From assembly GCA_016795465.1 (NCBI GenBank), contig JAEUHK010000062.1, forward strand, positions 86,124 to 150,123: a stretch of DNA of 64,000 nucleotides, written 5' to 3'. Below are positions 36,103-46,100 of this stretch, in pieces (the stretch's first letter is position 1; each line of letters opens with the position of its first letter). Source of the stretch: Verrucomicrobiaceae bacterium (GTDB lineage Bacteria; Verrucomicrobiota; Verrucomicrobiia; Verrucomicrobiales; Verrucomicrobiaceae). The notes under the pieces were generated by a model. The model made no database searches. It was not told the DNA's origin and saw only the letters and a program-made list of their open reading frames with translations. Position numbers and translations under genes: made by a program.

Positions 36103-36597
36103 ATGCCCGCCCGATCCGATCGCCCGTGTCCCCGTCCCAGCCTGGAGGAGCTGGCCCGCGCCGAGCGGGTGCTGGATGCCTGCGGGCTGAGGTTTGATGG
36201 CTATGCCTATGCGGAATCGCGGGCGGGCCGCGGCGTGGACGCGGGGGAGTGGCTGGCGGCGCGGCGGGACGACTTCACGCGCACGCTGCAGGTGCCGGAG
36301 GCGGTGGAGGGACACGGACTGGAAAGTCCGTGCTACGCTGGGGAGGAGGCGCATGCGGTGCTCTTTGCCTTTCAGCGTGGCGTGAAAGACCACGGTTGGT
36401 TCCTCGACCGCTCGGCGGGGTCTCTCGCGGGGCCGATGCTGTTCCTGCATCTCTACGCTGTTCCGGTGCCGGAGCGCTGGCGCCTGGCGGATCACGCGGA
36501 CAGTTGGGACCGGCTGTCTCCCGAGGATCGGGAGGAGGCCGCCGGGGTCGTGCGGCGCTGGCTGGACTGGGCGGGGGAGCGCGGGGCGAGACTTTGA
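36103..36597 (+). CDS. Hypothetical protein
   Basis: I do not recognise this 164-aa protein. It starts MPARSDRPCPRPSLEELARAERVLDACGLRFDGYAYAES, contains an amphipathic VEEAHAVLFAFQRGVKDHGWFLDRSAG-like region, and ends in EEAAGVVRRWLDWAGERG. It has no signal peptide or catalytic motif. An 8-bp stem hairpin (CACGGACT GGAA AGTCCGTG, 36313-36332) is embedded in the coding sequence as HGLESPC. GC and codon use match a real gene; confidence is moderate because it stands alone. Confidence 0.55.
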   Translation: MPARSDRPCPRPSLEELARAERVLDACGLRFDGYAYAESRAGRGVDAGEWLAARRDDFTRTLQVPEAVEGHGLESPCYAGEEAHAVLFAFQRGVKDHGWFLDRSAGSLAGPMLFLHLYAVPVPERWRLADHADSWDRLSPEDREEAAGVVRRWLDWAGERGARL

Positions 36598-37039
36598 GAC
36601 GAGGAGATGGGAGATGGGGGAGAAGAGGAGACGATGAGAAAGGGGGCGGGCCTGACGGCGCAGAGAGCGGAGAGCAGAGGGCGGAGAGGCGTTGATTTTG
36701 CCATGCGTCACGCTCATCTCGCGGAGCGAGATGGCCACTTTGCTCCGCCGAATCGCGTCGCCGACAGGTTTTCAGACACGGCCTGGCCGTTCCTGCTGTC
36801 CCAAACGCCTCCGATCCCTCGGCGTTTTTCGCCCTCCTGCTTTGACCGCCTGAAGGCGGGACTACAGAACCCAAGGCGCGGGCTGCTGCGAAGCCGCGAA
36901 GCGAACCCCGAACGACGAATGGGGAGCAGGGTTTGTCGGCGGGAATGGAATCCCGCCCTCCGAGGGGCGCGTAGCATCAGGGATTGGCTGATTGCGCCGG
37001 GGCGGCATCGTGCTTAACGGATCAGCCACCCCCAACCCC
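36598..37039. other. 442-base intergenic mosaic of short repeats
   Basis: No gene is supported. The stretch begins with a purine-rich run (GACGAGGAGATGGGAGATGG...), then the AGAGCGGAGAGCAGAGGGCGG tract whose words also occur at the end of cas1, then hairpins CGGAGC/GCTCCG (36721-36748), CCGCCTGAAGGCGG (36846-36859) and CGGGAATGGAATCCCG (36939-36954). It looks like an accumulation of small dispersed elements. Confidence 0.65.
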
Positions 37040-38077
37040 ATGCTCACAGAAAACGACATTCGTTCCGCGCTCGGCAGCGTCCGCTACCCGGGCTTCAGCC
37101 GCGACATCCTTTCCTTCGGCCTCGTCAAAGGCATTCAGGTCTCCGGCAGCGATGTGACGGTGGAGATCTCCCTGGCGACACGCGATCCAAACATCCCTCG
37201 GCTCATTCACGAGCAGGCGATGGACGTTTTGAAGAAGCTGCCGGGCATCGGCGAGGTGCGGCTGAATTTTGACATCAAGGACCCGCCTGGCACGAACACG
37301 ACCGCCTCGGAAAAGCTGGGCAAATCGAGCATCCCCGGCGTGAAGAAGATCATCGCGGTGGCCTCGGGCAAGGGTGGTGTGGGCAAGAGCACCGTGGCGA
37401 GCAATCTGGCGATCGCCCTGAGCAAGACCGGCGCCCGCGTGGGCCTGTGCGACTGCGATTTGTATGGCCCGAGCATTGCCCACATGTTCGGCACGAATGA
37501 GCGGCCGTATCAAAACGACGAGCAGCAGATTGTGCCGATTGAGAAACACGGCCTGCAGCTCATCTCGATGGGCTTTTTGCTCGAAGATGCCTCGCCGGTG
37601 ATCGTGCGCGGCCCGGTGGCCACCCGTTACACGCAGCAATTCCTCCGCCAGGTGGCCTGGGACAATCTCGACGTGCTCGTCCTCGACCTGCCGCCGGGCA
37701 CTGGCGACATCCAGCTGACCATCGTGCAGACGGTGGCGCTGGACGGCGCGGTGATCGTGACGACGCCGCAGGAGGTGGCGCTGATCGATGCCCGCAAGGC
37801 GGTGTCGATGTTCCAAAAGGTGAACGTGCCGATCCTAGGCATCGTGGAGAACATGAGCTACTTCCTCTGCCCGTCCGACGGCAAGGCCTACCACATCTTC
37901 GGCCAAGGCGGCGGCGAGCATGAGGCGAAGCGTCTCGGCGTGCCGCTGCTGGGCCAGATCCCCATCGAGATGCCGATCCGCGAATGCGGCGACCAAGGCC
38001 ACCCCATCGCCCTGGAAGATCCGGCGAAGAGCACGGCCTCGAAGGTGTTTCAGGAGATCGCAGCGAAGCTGCGGTGA
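37040..38077 (+). CDS. Mrp/NBP35 family P-loop ATPase (Fe-S carrier-like)
   Basis: The 345-aa protein has an N-terminal MIP18-like (DUF59) domain (about 5-85), then a ParA-like ATPase with the deviant Walker A GKGGVGKS (110-117) and the DLPPGTGD motif. This is the Mrp/ApbC architecture, proteins that bind and transfer Fe-S clusters. The usual CxxC cluster-binding motif after NMSYF reads CPSD, so the second cysteine (position 280) is Asp. The start at 37040 agrees with the conserved MLTENDIRSAL beginning. Confidence 0.93.
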   Translation: MLTENDIRSALGSVRYPGFSRDILSFGLVKGIQVSGSDVTVEISLATRDPNIPRLIHEQAMDVLKKLPGIGEVRLNFDIKDPPGTNTTASEKLGKSSIPGVKKIIAVASGKGGVGKSTVASNLAIALSKTGARVGLCDCDLYGPSIAHMFGTNERPYQNDEQQIVPIEKHGLQLISMGFLLEDASPVIVRGPVATRYTQQFLRQVAWDNLDVLVLDLPPGTGDIQLTIVQTVALDGAVIVTTPQEVALIDARKAVSMFQKVNVPILGIVENMSYFLCPSDGKAYHIFGQGGGEHEAKRLGVPLLGQIPIEMPIRECGDQGHPIALEDPAKSTASKVFQEIAAKLR

Positions 38078-38118
38078 GCTTTGAGGCTTGTTGGGGCTGC
38101 GGACGTTCTCCAAGCCGT

Positions 38119-38295
38119 CGGGAGGTTTGGCGAACAGGCTAGGCCGTGTTTGAAAACCTCAATGTATGTTGTTCACGCTTTAGCGTGAACTGGCTTTTGG
38201 CACGCTAAAGCGTGAACAACATACTCCAGACGCGCCTTGGGTTTCAAACACGGCCTAGTTGTCGAGATGATGTTTTTCTTCGCCAAACCTTCCCG
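38119..38295. repeat. Nested inverted repeat (palindromic element)
   Basis: Three nested pairs of arms are present: CGGGAGGTTTGGCGAA (38119-38134) with its near-complement at 38279-38295 (one-base gap); CTAGGCCGTGTTTGAAA (38139-38155) with its exact complement (38242-38258); and a 24-bp perfect inner pair 38164-38187 / 38201-38224 whose arms include the smaller palindrome CACGCTTTAGCGTG. The element fills most of the gap between the mrp and DUF1501 genes, which converge. It could act as a bidirectional terminator or be a MITE-like unit. Confidence 0.85.
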
Positions 38296-38309
38296 ACCTA
38301 CTCCATGGG

Positions 38310-40097
38310 TCACACCGTGAAGTCGATCATGTTCAGGTTCCGCGCGTTGAGCGTGGCGGTGCTGAGATCGGGCTGGAAGCGGGTGAGATTGGGGAAGACC
38401 TGCTGCACCTGCATGTCGGTGAGGCCGAACCATTTGCCGATGAGGGCGGCCTTTTGGTCGACGGCGGTGCTGGGGATCCAGCGGCCGCGGTTGCCGGTGC
38501 AGTCGATGCCGCCATTGACGGTGAGATCGGGGAAGGTGCCGTAGATGCGGCCGCCCTGCACGGCACCGCCGGCGATGAGGCTGGTGCCGCCCCAGGCGTG
38601 GTCGGAGCCGCCGGTCTGGTCGCTCTTGTTGGGGGTGAAGGTGCGGTTGAAGTCGGAGGCGGTGAAAAGCATGGTCTTGTCCCACATGCCGATGGCCTTC
38701 ATGCAGTCGGCAAAAGCGCGGATGCTGCGGGAAAGGTTGTTGATGAGGTTGTAGTAGCCTTGGTTCTGCGCGGTGGGGCTGGGGATCTGCGAGACGTGCG
38801 TGTCCCAGCCGCCGATCTGCACGAAGAAGATCTGCCGCTTGTTGGAAAGCACGCTGCGGCCCGCGATCATGCGGGCGACGACTTTGAGCTGGTTGCTGAG
38901 ATCCGTCTGCGCGAAGCCGCCGGGGAACCAGTTGGTCCAATGCTGGTCGAGCGTGGGATTCGGCGTGGCGGTTTGCGCGAGGGCGTTGCCGACGAGGCCT
39001 TCGGTGTTGCGGGCGCTTTGCGGGACACCGACGTAGGTTTCGTCAAAGAGGCTCTCGTGTGACGCGGCGAGGATTTGCTCCAAAGCACGCAAACGCCAGC
39101 CCGCGGAGGTGTTTTGATAATTCGTGCCGCTGAGCGGATCACCCGCGGTGAGGCCGCCGATGCCATTGAGCGGGTTGTACTTGTTCGCAGGGGTGGTGCC
39201 GCCGCGGTAGTTGGGGTTGAGCGCCGTGTTGCGCAGGGCGCTGCCGTAGGCGGTGGAGGGGCTGCCGCCGGAGAAGCCGGTGAGGGAGCTGACGGCACCG
39301 CTGCTGTTCATGAAGTAAGGCTGCTCCGTGAGGCCGATTTGGAAGCTGTTCGCGCCAGCGACGGAGACGCTGACGCCGAGATCGCCGCTGTTCATGCCTG
39401 CGACGATCTCGGCGATGCGACCTCCCCAACCCTGGGAGAAAGGCTTGTCTGGCAGTGAAGACTGCCACTGCACCTGCTGGTCGGAGTGGGAGAAGAGCTG
39501 CGGCGGCTTCGTGGAGGCCGGGAGCGTGTTGAAGTTCGCACGCGTGATGTTTTGCGTGCCGACGAGCGTGCCGATGTTCGTGATGAAGGCGAGGTCTTGG
39601 CTGTCGAAGAGGCCTTTGAGAGGATACGCGCCGGGATGGAGGGCGAATTCGTTCTGCGTGTAGTTCCCACGATTGGCGGGATCGAAAATGCTGCCACTGG
39701 AGCTGCCGTTGAGCGGGGTGATGCGTGTGCTGACCTGCGAGGTGTTGTTGTTCGTGGTGCCGTCGTAGTAGCCGTTGTTGGCGGCGGGCGTGTAGTCGAA
39801 CTGGGTGTCCGGGATGCCGACGACGCCGCGGGCGCTGTTGTAGTTCGCACGTGCCGCGGAGGTGGTGCCGGCGGGCATGAGCATGTTGTTCGAATCGCAG
39901 CCGCCATTCAGGAAGACGCACACGAGGGCCTTGTAGTCGTCTCCGGCGCTCTGAGCCGCCGCGGAGCCGACGAGCTTCATCTGCGCGATGGTGTTCACCA
40001 TGGTGGTGAGCCCGAGTGCCGAGCAGCCGGACTGCAGCAGGAAGTCGCGGCGGTTGGGCTTTGTGCGGTCTTCGGTCTTTTTGAGGAAGATGTTCAT
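38310..40097 (-). CDS. DUF1501 domain protein
   Basis: The 595-aa protein starts MNIFLKKTEDRTKPNRRDFLLQSGCSALGL, a twin-arginine-like signal (Arg16-Arg17) followed by a hydrophobic stretch. This indicates export in a folded state. DUF1501 motifs include LVCVFLNGGCDSNNMLMP, QIGGWDTHVSQ, and ASDFNRTFTPNKS..GSDHAWGGTSL. It has the alkaline-phosphatase-like fold assigned to this family. It follows the DUF1800 gene by 74 bases, the common pairing in Planctomycetes, Verrucomicrobia and Proteobacteria. The biochemical role is unknown. Confidence 0.92.
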   Translation of the reverse strand: MNIFLKKTEDRTKPNRRDFLLQSGCSALGLTTMVNTIAQMKLVGSAAAQSAGDDYKALVCVFLNGGCDSNNMLMPAGTTSAARANYNSARGVVGIPDTQFDYTPAANNGYYDGTTNNNTSQVSTRITPLNGSSSGSIFDPANRGNYTQNEFALHPGAYPLKGLFDSQDLAFITNIGTLVGTQNITRANFNTLPASTKPPQLFSHSDQQVQWQSSLPDKPFSQGWGGRIAEIVAGMNSGDLGVSVSVAGANSFQIGLTEQPYFMNSSGAVSSLTGFSGGSPSTAYGSALRNTALNPNYRGGTTPANKYNPLNGIGGLTAGDPLSGTNYQNTSAGWRLRALEQILAASHESLFDETYVGVPQSARNTEGLVGNALAQTATPNPTLDQHWTNWFPGGFAQTDLSNQLKVVARMIAGRSVLSNKRQIFFVQIGGWDTHVSQIPSPTAQNQGYYNLINNLSRSIRAFADCMKAIGMWDKTMLFTASDFNRTFTPNKSDQTGGSDHAWGGTSLIAGGAVQGGRIYGTFPDLTVNGGIDCTGNRGRWIPSTAVDQKAALIGKWFGLTDMQVQQVFPNLTRFQPDLSTATLNARNLNMIDFTV

Positions 40098-40171
40098 GGG
40101 GAAGAAGCGGTGTGATGGGACGGATAGGACCATGATGGGACGGATAGGACCAATAGGACGGATGGAACAGA
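40098..40171. repeat. Short tandem repeat between DUF1800 and DUF1501 genes
   Basis: The unit GATGGGACGGATAGGACCA occurs twice in a row (about 40113-40153), followed by a partial copy (ATAGGACGGATGG). It lies in the 5' leader of the DUF1501 gene, on the minus strand. Confidence 0.75.
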
Positions 40172-43100
40172 TCAGTGGCTGATCAGGCCGGGGGCACCCA
40201 CGCTCATGAGGTAGCCGCACCAGCGGACGCGGTCGCGGATGTCGTTGTCGAAGGTGGCGGTGGGCGGGGTTTTGGGATTGTAGGCAGCCTGCGGCGCGTA
40301 GCGGGTGGTGGCGGGCAGGTTCGTGCCGCCGCTGTGGGCATAGACGGCCTCGATGATGGTCTGGCGCGGATTCACCGGGGGCAGGGGACTTGGCGCCGGG
40401 GCATGCGGCTCGACGAGCACGGGGAAGCGGGCCTTGAGGCTGCCGCCATTGAGCCAGAGGTCCATTTGATCGACGACGGCCTTGCTGGCGGCCCAGTGGG
40501 CTTGCTGGATCTTTTGCAGATCGGAGGCCACGGTGCTGGTGGCGAGATTTGCCGGGATGGTGCCGCCAAAGAGCGTGGTGAGCGTGCTGTAGAAGATGCT
40601 GCGGTAGTGCAGGATACTGTCGGTGTAGTCGATGACGATGTTGTCACGCTGGTTGGAGCCGCCCTGGTCGTTGGTGAAGTAGCCGGCGGTCTTGCCGATC
40701 TGCGGCGGCGGGATGTACAGCATCGGCGGATAGAGCGTGAGGGTCACGTTCGTGCCCGCGGGAGGCTGTGTGTTGAGCTTGATGAGGATGCTGTCATGCG
40801 GGCCGCCCTCCATCACGACGGTGTCCGTGCCGCCGACGGGCGTGATGTCCACGCTGGGGCCGTCGTTGTCCCAAACGGGCACGGTGAGCGTGGCGACACT
40901 GGCGTTGTGATACAGCGGATCAGTGCTGGCCACGCTGTGGGTGATCAGCCCGGTATGCGAGGCTGCCTCCACGAGCGCATCATCCACCGCGGTGATGGTG
41001 ACGGTTTGCGGTGTGGCCCAGTTGGCGGCGGTGAAGGTCAAAACAGCCGGAGAAAGGCTGAGCTGGGAATTGGCCGCGGCGGTGATGACGACATCGGCGG
41101 CCGGTGCGTGGCTCAAAGCGACGGTGTAGGTGTCTGTGACGCCGTTTTCGTTTGTGAAGGTACTGCCGCCGCTCTGGGCCAGGCTGATCCTGACGCCGTC
41201 ATTGTCATACACACTGCTGAACACCGGTGTGATGGCGATGCCGTCAAAGGCCGCATCCGTGCTCGCCGCCGTGGCGGTGACCTGGCCCCAGTGCAGGATG
41301 GCAGGCTCGATGATGGAATCATCCACAGCACGGACGGTGACGGTCTGGGCCACATTGAAGGTGCCGCTGCCGGTGGCACCGGGAATGAAGGTGAGCGTGG
41401 ACGGGCTGACACTCACTTCCGCGTCTCCGGTGAAGGTGAGCGTGACGGGCGCGGTGGGCTGCTGGCTGAGCACGACGGTAAAGGTGTCTGTCGCGGTGCT
41501 TTCGGTCACGCTGGTAAAGCCGCTGCTCTCCGTGATGCGCACGCGGTTGGGGGCCACGTTGTTGTCATTGTCCGTGATGATGTGCGTGACGGCGGGAATG
41601 CTGAGAGAGGCGTAGCTGGTGTCCGGTGAGCTCACGGCGACGGTGATCGGTGCCAGGTGACGAAGCTCGGCGAGGCTGTCATCGACGGGGAGCGTCCAGA
41701 GGGTCTGCGCGGTGGCCCAGTTCGCCGGGGTGAAGGTCAGCGCGGCCGTGGTGCCTGTGCCGACAGTGCTGGTGGTGCTCAGACGGCTTTGCGTGCCGCC
41801 GTTGAAATCGAGCACGACATTCGCGGTGGGCGCCTGCGTGAGCACGACGGTGAAACTGTCCGTGGTGGTGCTGGCTTCCGTGGTCCCGGTGGTGCCGCCG
41901 CTTTCCACGATGCTCACACCGGGCGATTCATTGTCCGTCACATACACGGTGACGGGCGGCACGAAGGCACCATTGAAGTAGCTGTCCGTGCTGGCGACAT
42001 TGAAGCCGATGAAGCCGTTGTGCGGCGTGCTTTCCGCTACGGCGTCATCCACGGCGGTCACGGTGACGGTTTTCGTCGCGGTGTCCGTGCTGGTGAAGCT
42101 CACCGTGGCCGGCGAGACGCTGATTTGCGCATTCGGCACGAGCGTGACGGTCACCGTGGTGCCAGCGGCTGGATTGCGGCCGTTCAAGCCGACCGTGAAG
42201 GTGTCGCCGACATTCGGCGTGCCACCGGTGCCGGTGGTGCCGCCCTCGCGGACCGTGGTGAAGATGTTCGTCTGCGTGACGTTGAGCGCGGGATCGTTGT
42301 CGAGCACGTTCACGAGCACCACGGGCGAGTTCACGCGGTTGTAGGTCTCATCCGTGCTGGTGACGTTGTGCGTGATCGTGGCGGTGCCGGGTGGTTCGGC
42401 CGTCGCATCGTTGGTGGTGGTCACAGTGACGGTCACCGGCACGCTCCAGTTAGTCTCATCAAAGCTGAACGGTCCCGCAGGCGAAACCTGGATGCCAGAG
42501 GAGCTCGGAACGAGGGTCACCGTGGTCGTCGTGCCCGCATCCGGCCTGCGACCGAGCGAGAGGGTGTAGGTGTCCGTGGTGCCATCCTCGCTCACCGTGG
42601 TGCTGCCGCCGCTTTCGGCGACGACCACGCGCGAGTCATCGTTGTCGAGCACGGTAGCGTAGAAGGCAGGCGCGGCGATGCCTGTCGTGGCATTGCCGCC
42701 AGTCGTGGTGTCCGTGCTTTGCGAAAAGGCACGGATGATCACCGGGGATGACGGCGCGGCGCCGATGGTGACGGATGGCGCGGTGACGTAGCCCGCGCCG
42801 GGATTCGTGAGGATGATGGAGTCCAGTTTGCCATCGGCCGTCATTTTGGCGTAGCCGACGGCAGTCGTGCCGCCGGTGGGCGCTCCGCCAAATGAAACGC
42901 TCGGAATGCCGGTGTAGCCGTAGCCGGGATTCGTGATGGTCACCGCGCTCACCGCGCCGCTGGTCAGCGTCGTGCTGGCACTGGCATTCACCGGTGGGCT
43001 GTCGCTCATCAGGCCTTCATGCACGCCTTCATTCAGATAATCGTCATTCGCGGTGACGGTGACATCGACATCCGTGCTCCAAAGATTGCCTGATGAGCCG

Positions 43101-46100
43101 GTGGGCACGAAAACGATCGTCGAAGGGCTGAAACTCATCTGCGCGGCACTCAGCGTGACACTCACCTGCGTCGGCGGATTGCGGCGGAGGCGCACCTTGA
43201 TGGTATCGGTCAGGCCGCCCTCCATCACACGCGTCTCACTGCCTGTGTGCGTGAGAATGATGAAATCATCGTCATCGGCGATGTTCGTGGCGATCTGCGC
43301 GACCGGCAGCGTGGTGGGATAGCCGCCGGTGGTGGAGGTGATGCTGTGATTGATGCGGCCCCAGTGAGGTCCTTCGGCGGTGGTGTCGTTGTTTCCGCGC
43401 ACCACGACGGTTTGCGGCACATCCCAGCCGCTGTTGCCGACATTGCTGACCACCGTGACCGCCTGGCCGCTCGTCGGCGTGAAGACACGCGTGTAAGTGG
43501 TGCCAAAAGTCGTGCTGGTGCCGTGCTGGTTGATCTGCACGCCGTTGCCCGTGATGCTCACGGTGACGTTGCCGCCAATTGGTGCGCTGGCGAGGCGGAT
43601 GGTGTAGCTGCCCACGCCCGCCTGGCCGACGGCGGTGTTGCCGGTTTCCGCGACATCCGTGGTGCCGCCGGTCTCCGTGATGATCACGCCCATGCCGCCG
43701 TCGTTGTCGCACACATTCACCGGCACATCCGGCGTGTTCAGCGCATGATACTTCGCGTAGGTGCTGCTGGTCGTCGTGATGACGATGCGGTCGTTTGATC
43801 CGGCTTCGCCAGCGTTCTCCACATCGCTGTCATCCACCGCGGAGATCGTCACGATCTGGTTCGTGCCCCAATCCGCATCCGTGAAGGTCAGCGTGGCCGG
43901 TGAGACGGTCACCTCGCCGTTTGCGGAGGCCAGATTGACCTCCACGCTCGCTCCCGGTATCAGCGGCGCGGAGAGGCGGATGCGGAGGGTGTCCGTGCCC
44001 GTGCCTGCGGTGGCGCTTTCGGCCACCCAGGTCACCGAACTCGTCTCCGTGACGATCAGGCGCTCATTCGGCTGCTCATTGTCCACCACGGTCACCGGCA
44101 CCGGCGGCACCGCCACGCCGTTGTAACCCGTCGCGGAGCCTGTGACGGCGAAACGCACGCCGCTGTAGGAAATGGGGCTGTAGTCCTGATTGTTCACGCC
44201 CACCATCGTCACCCGGATGCCCGTGTTCCAGTTCGCATCTGTGAGCGAGATCGTCGCGGGCCAGTTCATGACGGATGAGCCGCCATTCGTCGAAAAGCGC
44301 ACCGCTGGTGTGGCGCTGCCATTGCGGAAAATGAAGTCCGCGCCGCCCACGCCCGGTGTGGCGCTCATCGGCCCCAGCGTCATCCAGGTGTAATTGTAGA
44401 GGTGGTTGATTTTCGACACCTCGGCTGCCTCCGTGGCCGTTTGCATCTCCGGCGCGAAAAGGCCCGCCTGCGCCAATCGGCCTGGAACGGTGAAATCCGG
44501 GTAAAACCAGTTAAACACCGTCGGCGCGTCCAAGGGCGATTGACCGAGGTTGTTGCGCAGCGAATCGATTCGGAAGCGGAACGGCCCATCCGGCCACGAA
44601 GCGGGCTTCGCGGGCGGTGAGAGGTTGTGCGTGTTGTATTTCGCGAGTTCGCCCGCATCCAGTTTGCTCAGCGGCGCGTCCGTTTCGCTGAATCCCGTGT
44701 TCATGTTCACGAGATTGGCCACGGGAGCTCCCGAGTAGGCTTTGAAGAGCCGCAGGATGTGCGCGAAGTGGATCAGCGGCTCCTTCAGCTTGCCGTGCGA
44801 GACCGCAGTGTCCGCGAGTTGCAGGCTGCGTGCCTCGTAATCCAGCAGGATGGCCTTCACCACGTTTCCGAGCCTGCCGTTGCTGTCGCGGTAGGCCTTC
44901 TGCACGCGGTAAATGTAGCCCGCGGAGGGATTCGAGGTCACCAAGCGCTGAATCAGCCAGCGGGACATGTTCACCGGTGTGTTCGTGTGGCCTGGGCGGC
45001 TCGGCGTGAGATTTTCCGGGTCGTAATCCGGATACGTGGAGTCCGTGGCGACACCGGCGAGCGCATCATGAGCCTTCACCACTTCCGCAAAGGCTGCGGC
45101 GTGTGTTTGCGCATCGGACATGCTGGTGATGTTCGTCAAGGTCAGCGGCATCTGCTGATGCTTGCCGTTGAAGAGCGTCTTCGCGTTGAAGTCATGATAC
45201 ACCGTCGCGCCCTGACGGCCGATCACCACCATCGGCGTCGTCCACGGAGCCTGCCAGTAGAGATGGCCGTCCTGGCGGCCAAACCACACGTTGTTGCCGC
45301 TGCCGTTCGCATAAACCGTCGGCGAGATGCGCTGGTCCGTCGTGCTGGTGCCGCCGTAGCCCTGCATGATGCCCGCGCGCACCGTGCCATGCCGTGCGCC
45401 ATGAGAGAAGCCGGTGAAAACTCGCGCCAGCTCCGTGATGTCATTGTTGTCATACGTCGCGATGGGCAAACCCTCCGAGCTGAGCATCAAACTGCCGTCC
45501 GGATGCCGCAGCACGAGTCCGATGGAGAAGAGCTGCATGATCTCACGCGCGTAGTTTTCATCCGGGCTGATGATGATGCCGCCGCCCGCATCGTAAGTGG
45601 CGCGGTTCGCCATGCTCGTGAGGTAGATGCCCATCATCGGGTTCAGCGTCACGTTTTGCAGCAGGTCGCGATAATGGCCGAAGGCACCCGCGGCCAGCAT
45701 GTCCCACCAGTTCGCGGTGCCGTATTGCCATATCGCTACGTCGCTAGCGCGCTCAGAGATGACGGTGATCTCGCTCAGCGCCTGCGTCACACGCTGACGG
45801 AGGTGGTCCTTGCTCTGCAGCACCATGCCCCACCACTCGCGACGGCGATTCGGAGCCGCGCCGTTGTTGTTCGGATGGTTGCCGCCCGGATCGTTCGTGT
45901 TCGGGCTGCCGCTGTTCGCCACGGGCATGCCGTTCACATACGTCACGCCCACCGTGCCGCCGTTTTGCGTGGGATCGGCGCTGTAGGTGATCGGTTTGTT
46001 CCCGCGCAGCGCGAACTCCTCCATGTCCGCCGCCATCACCAGCTTCCGGTAGTTTAGCGTCGGAGTGAGCGTGGGATTCATCTGCTCATCGATCCAGTTC

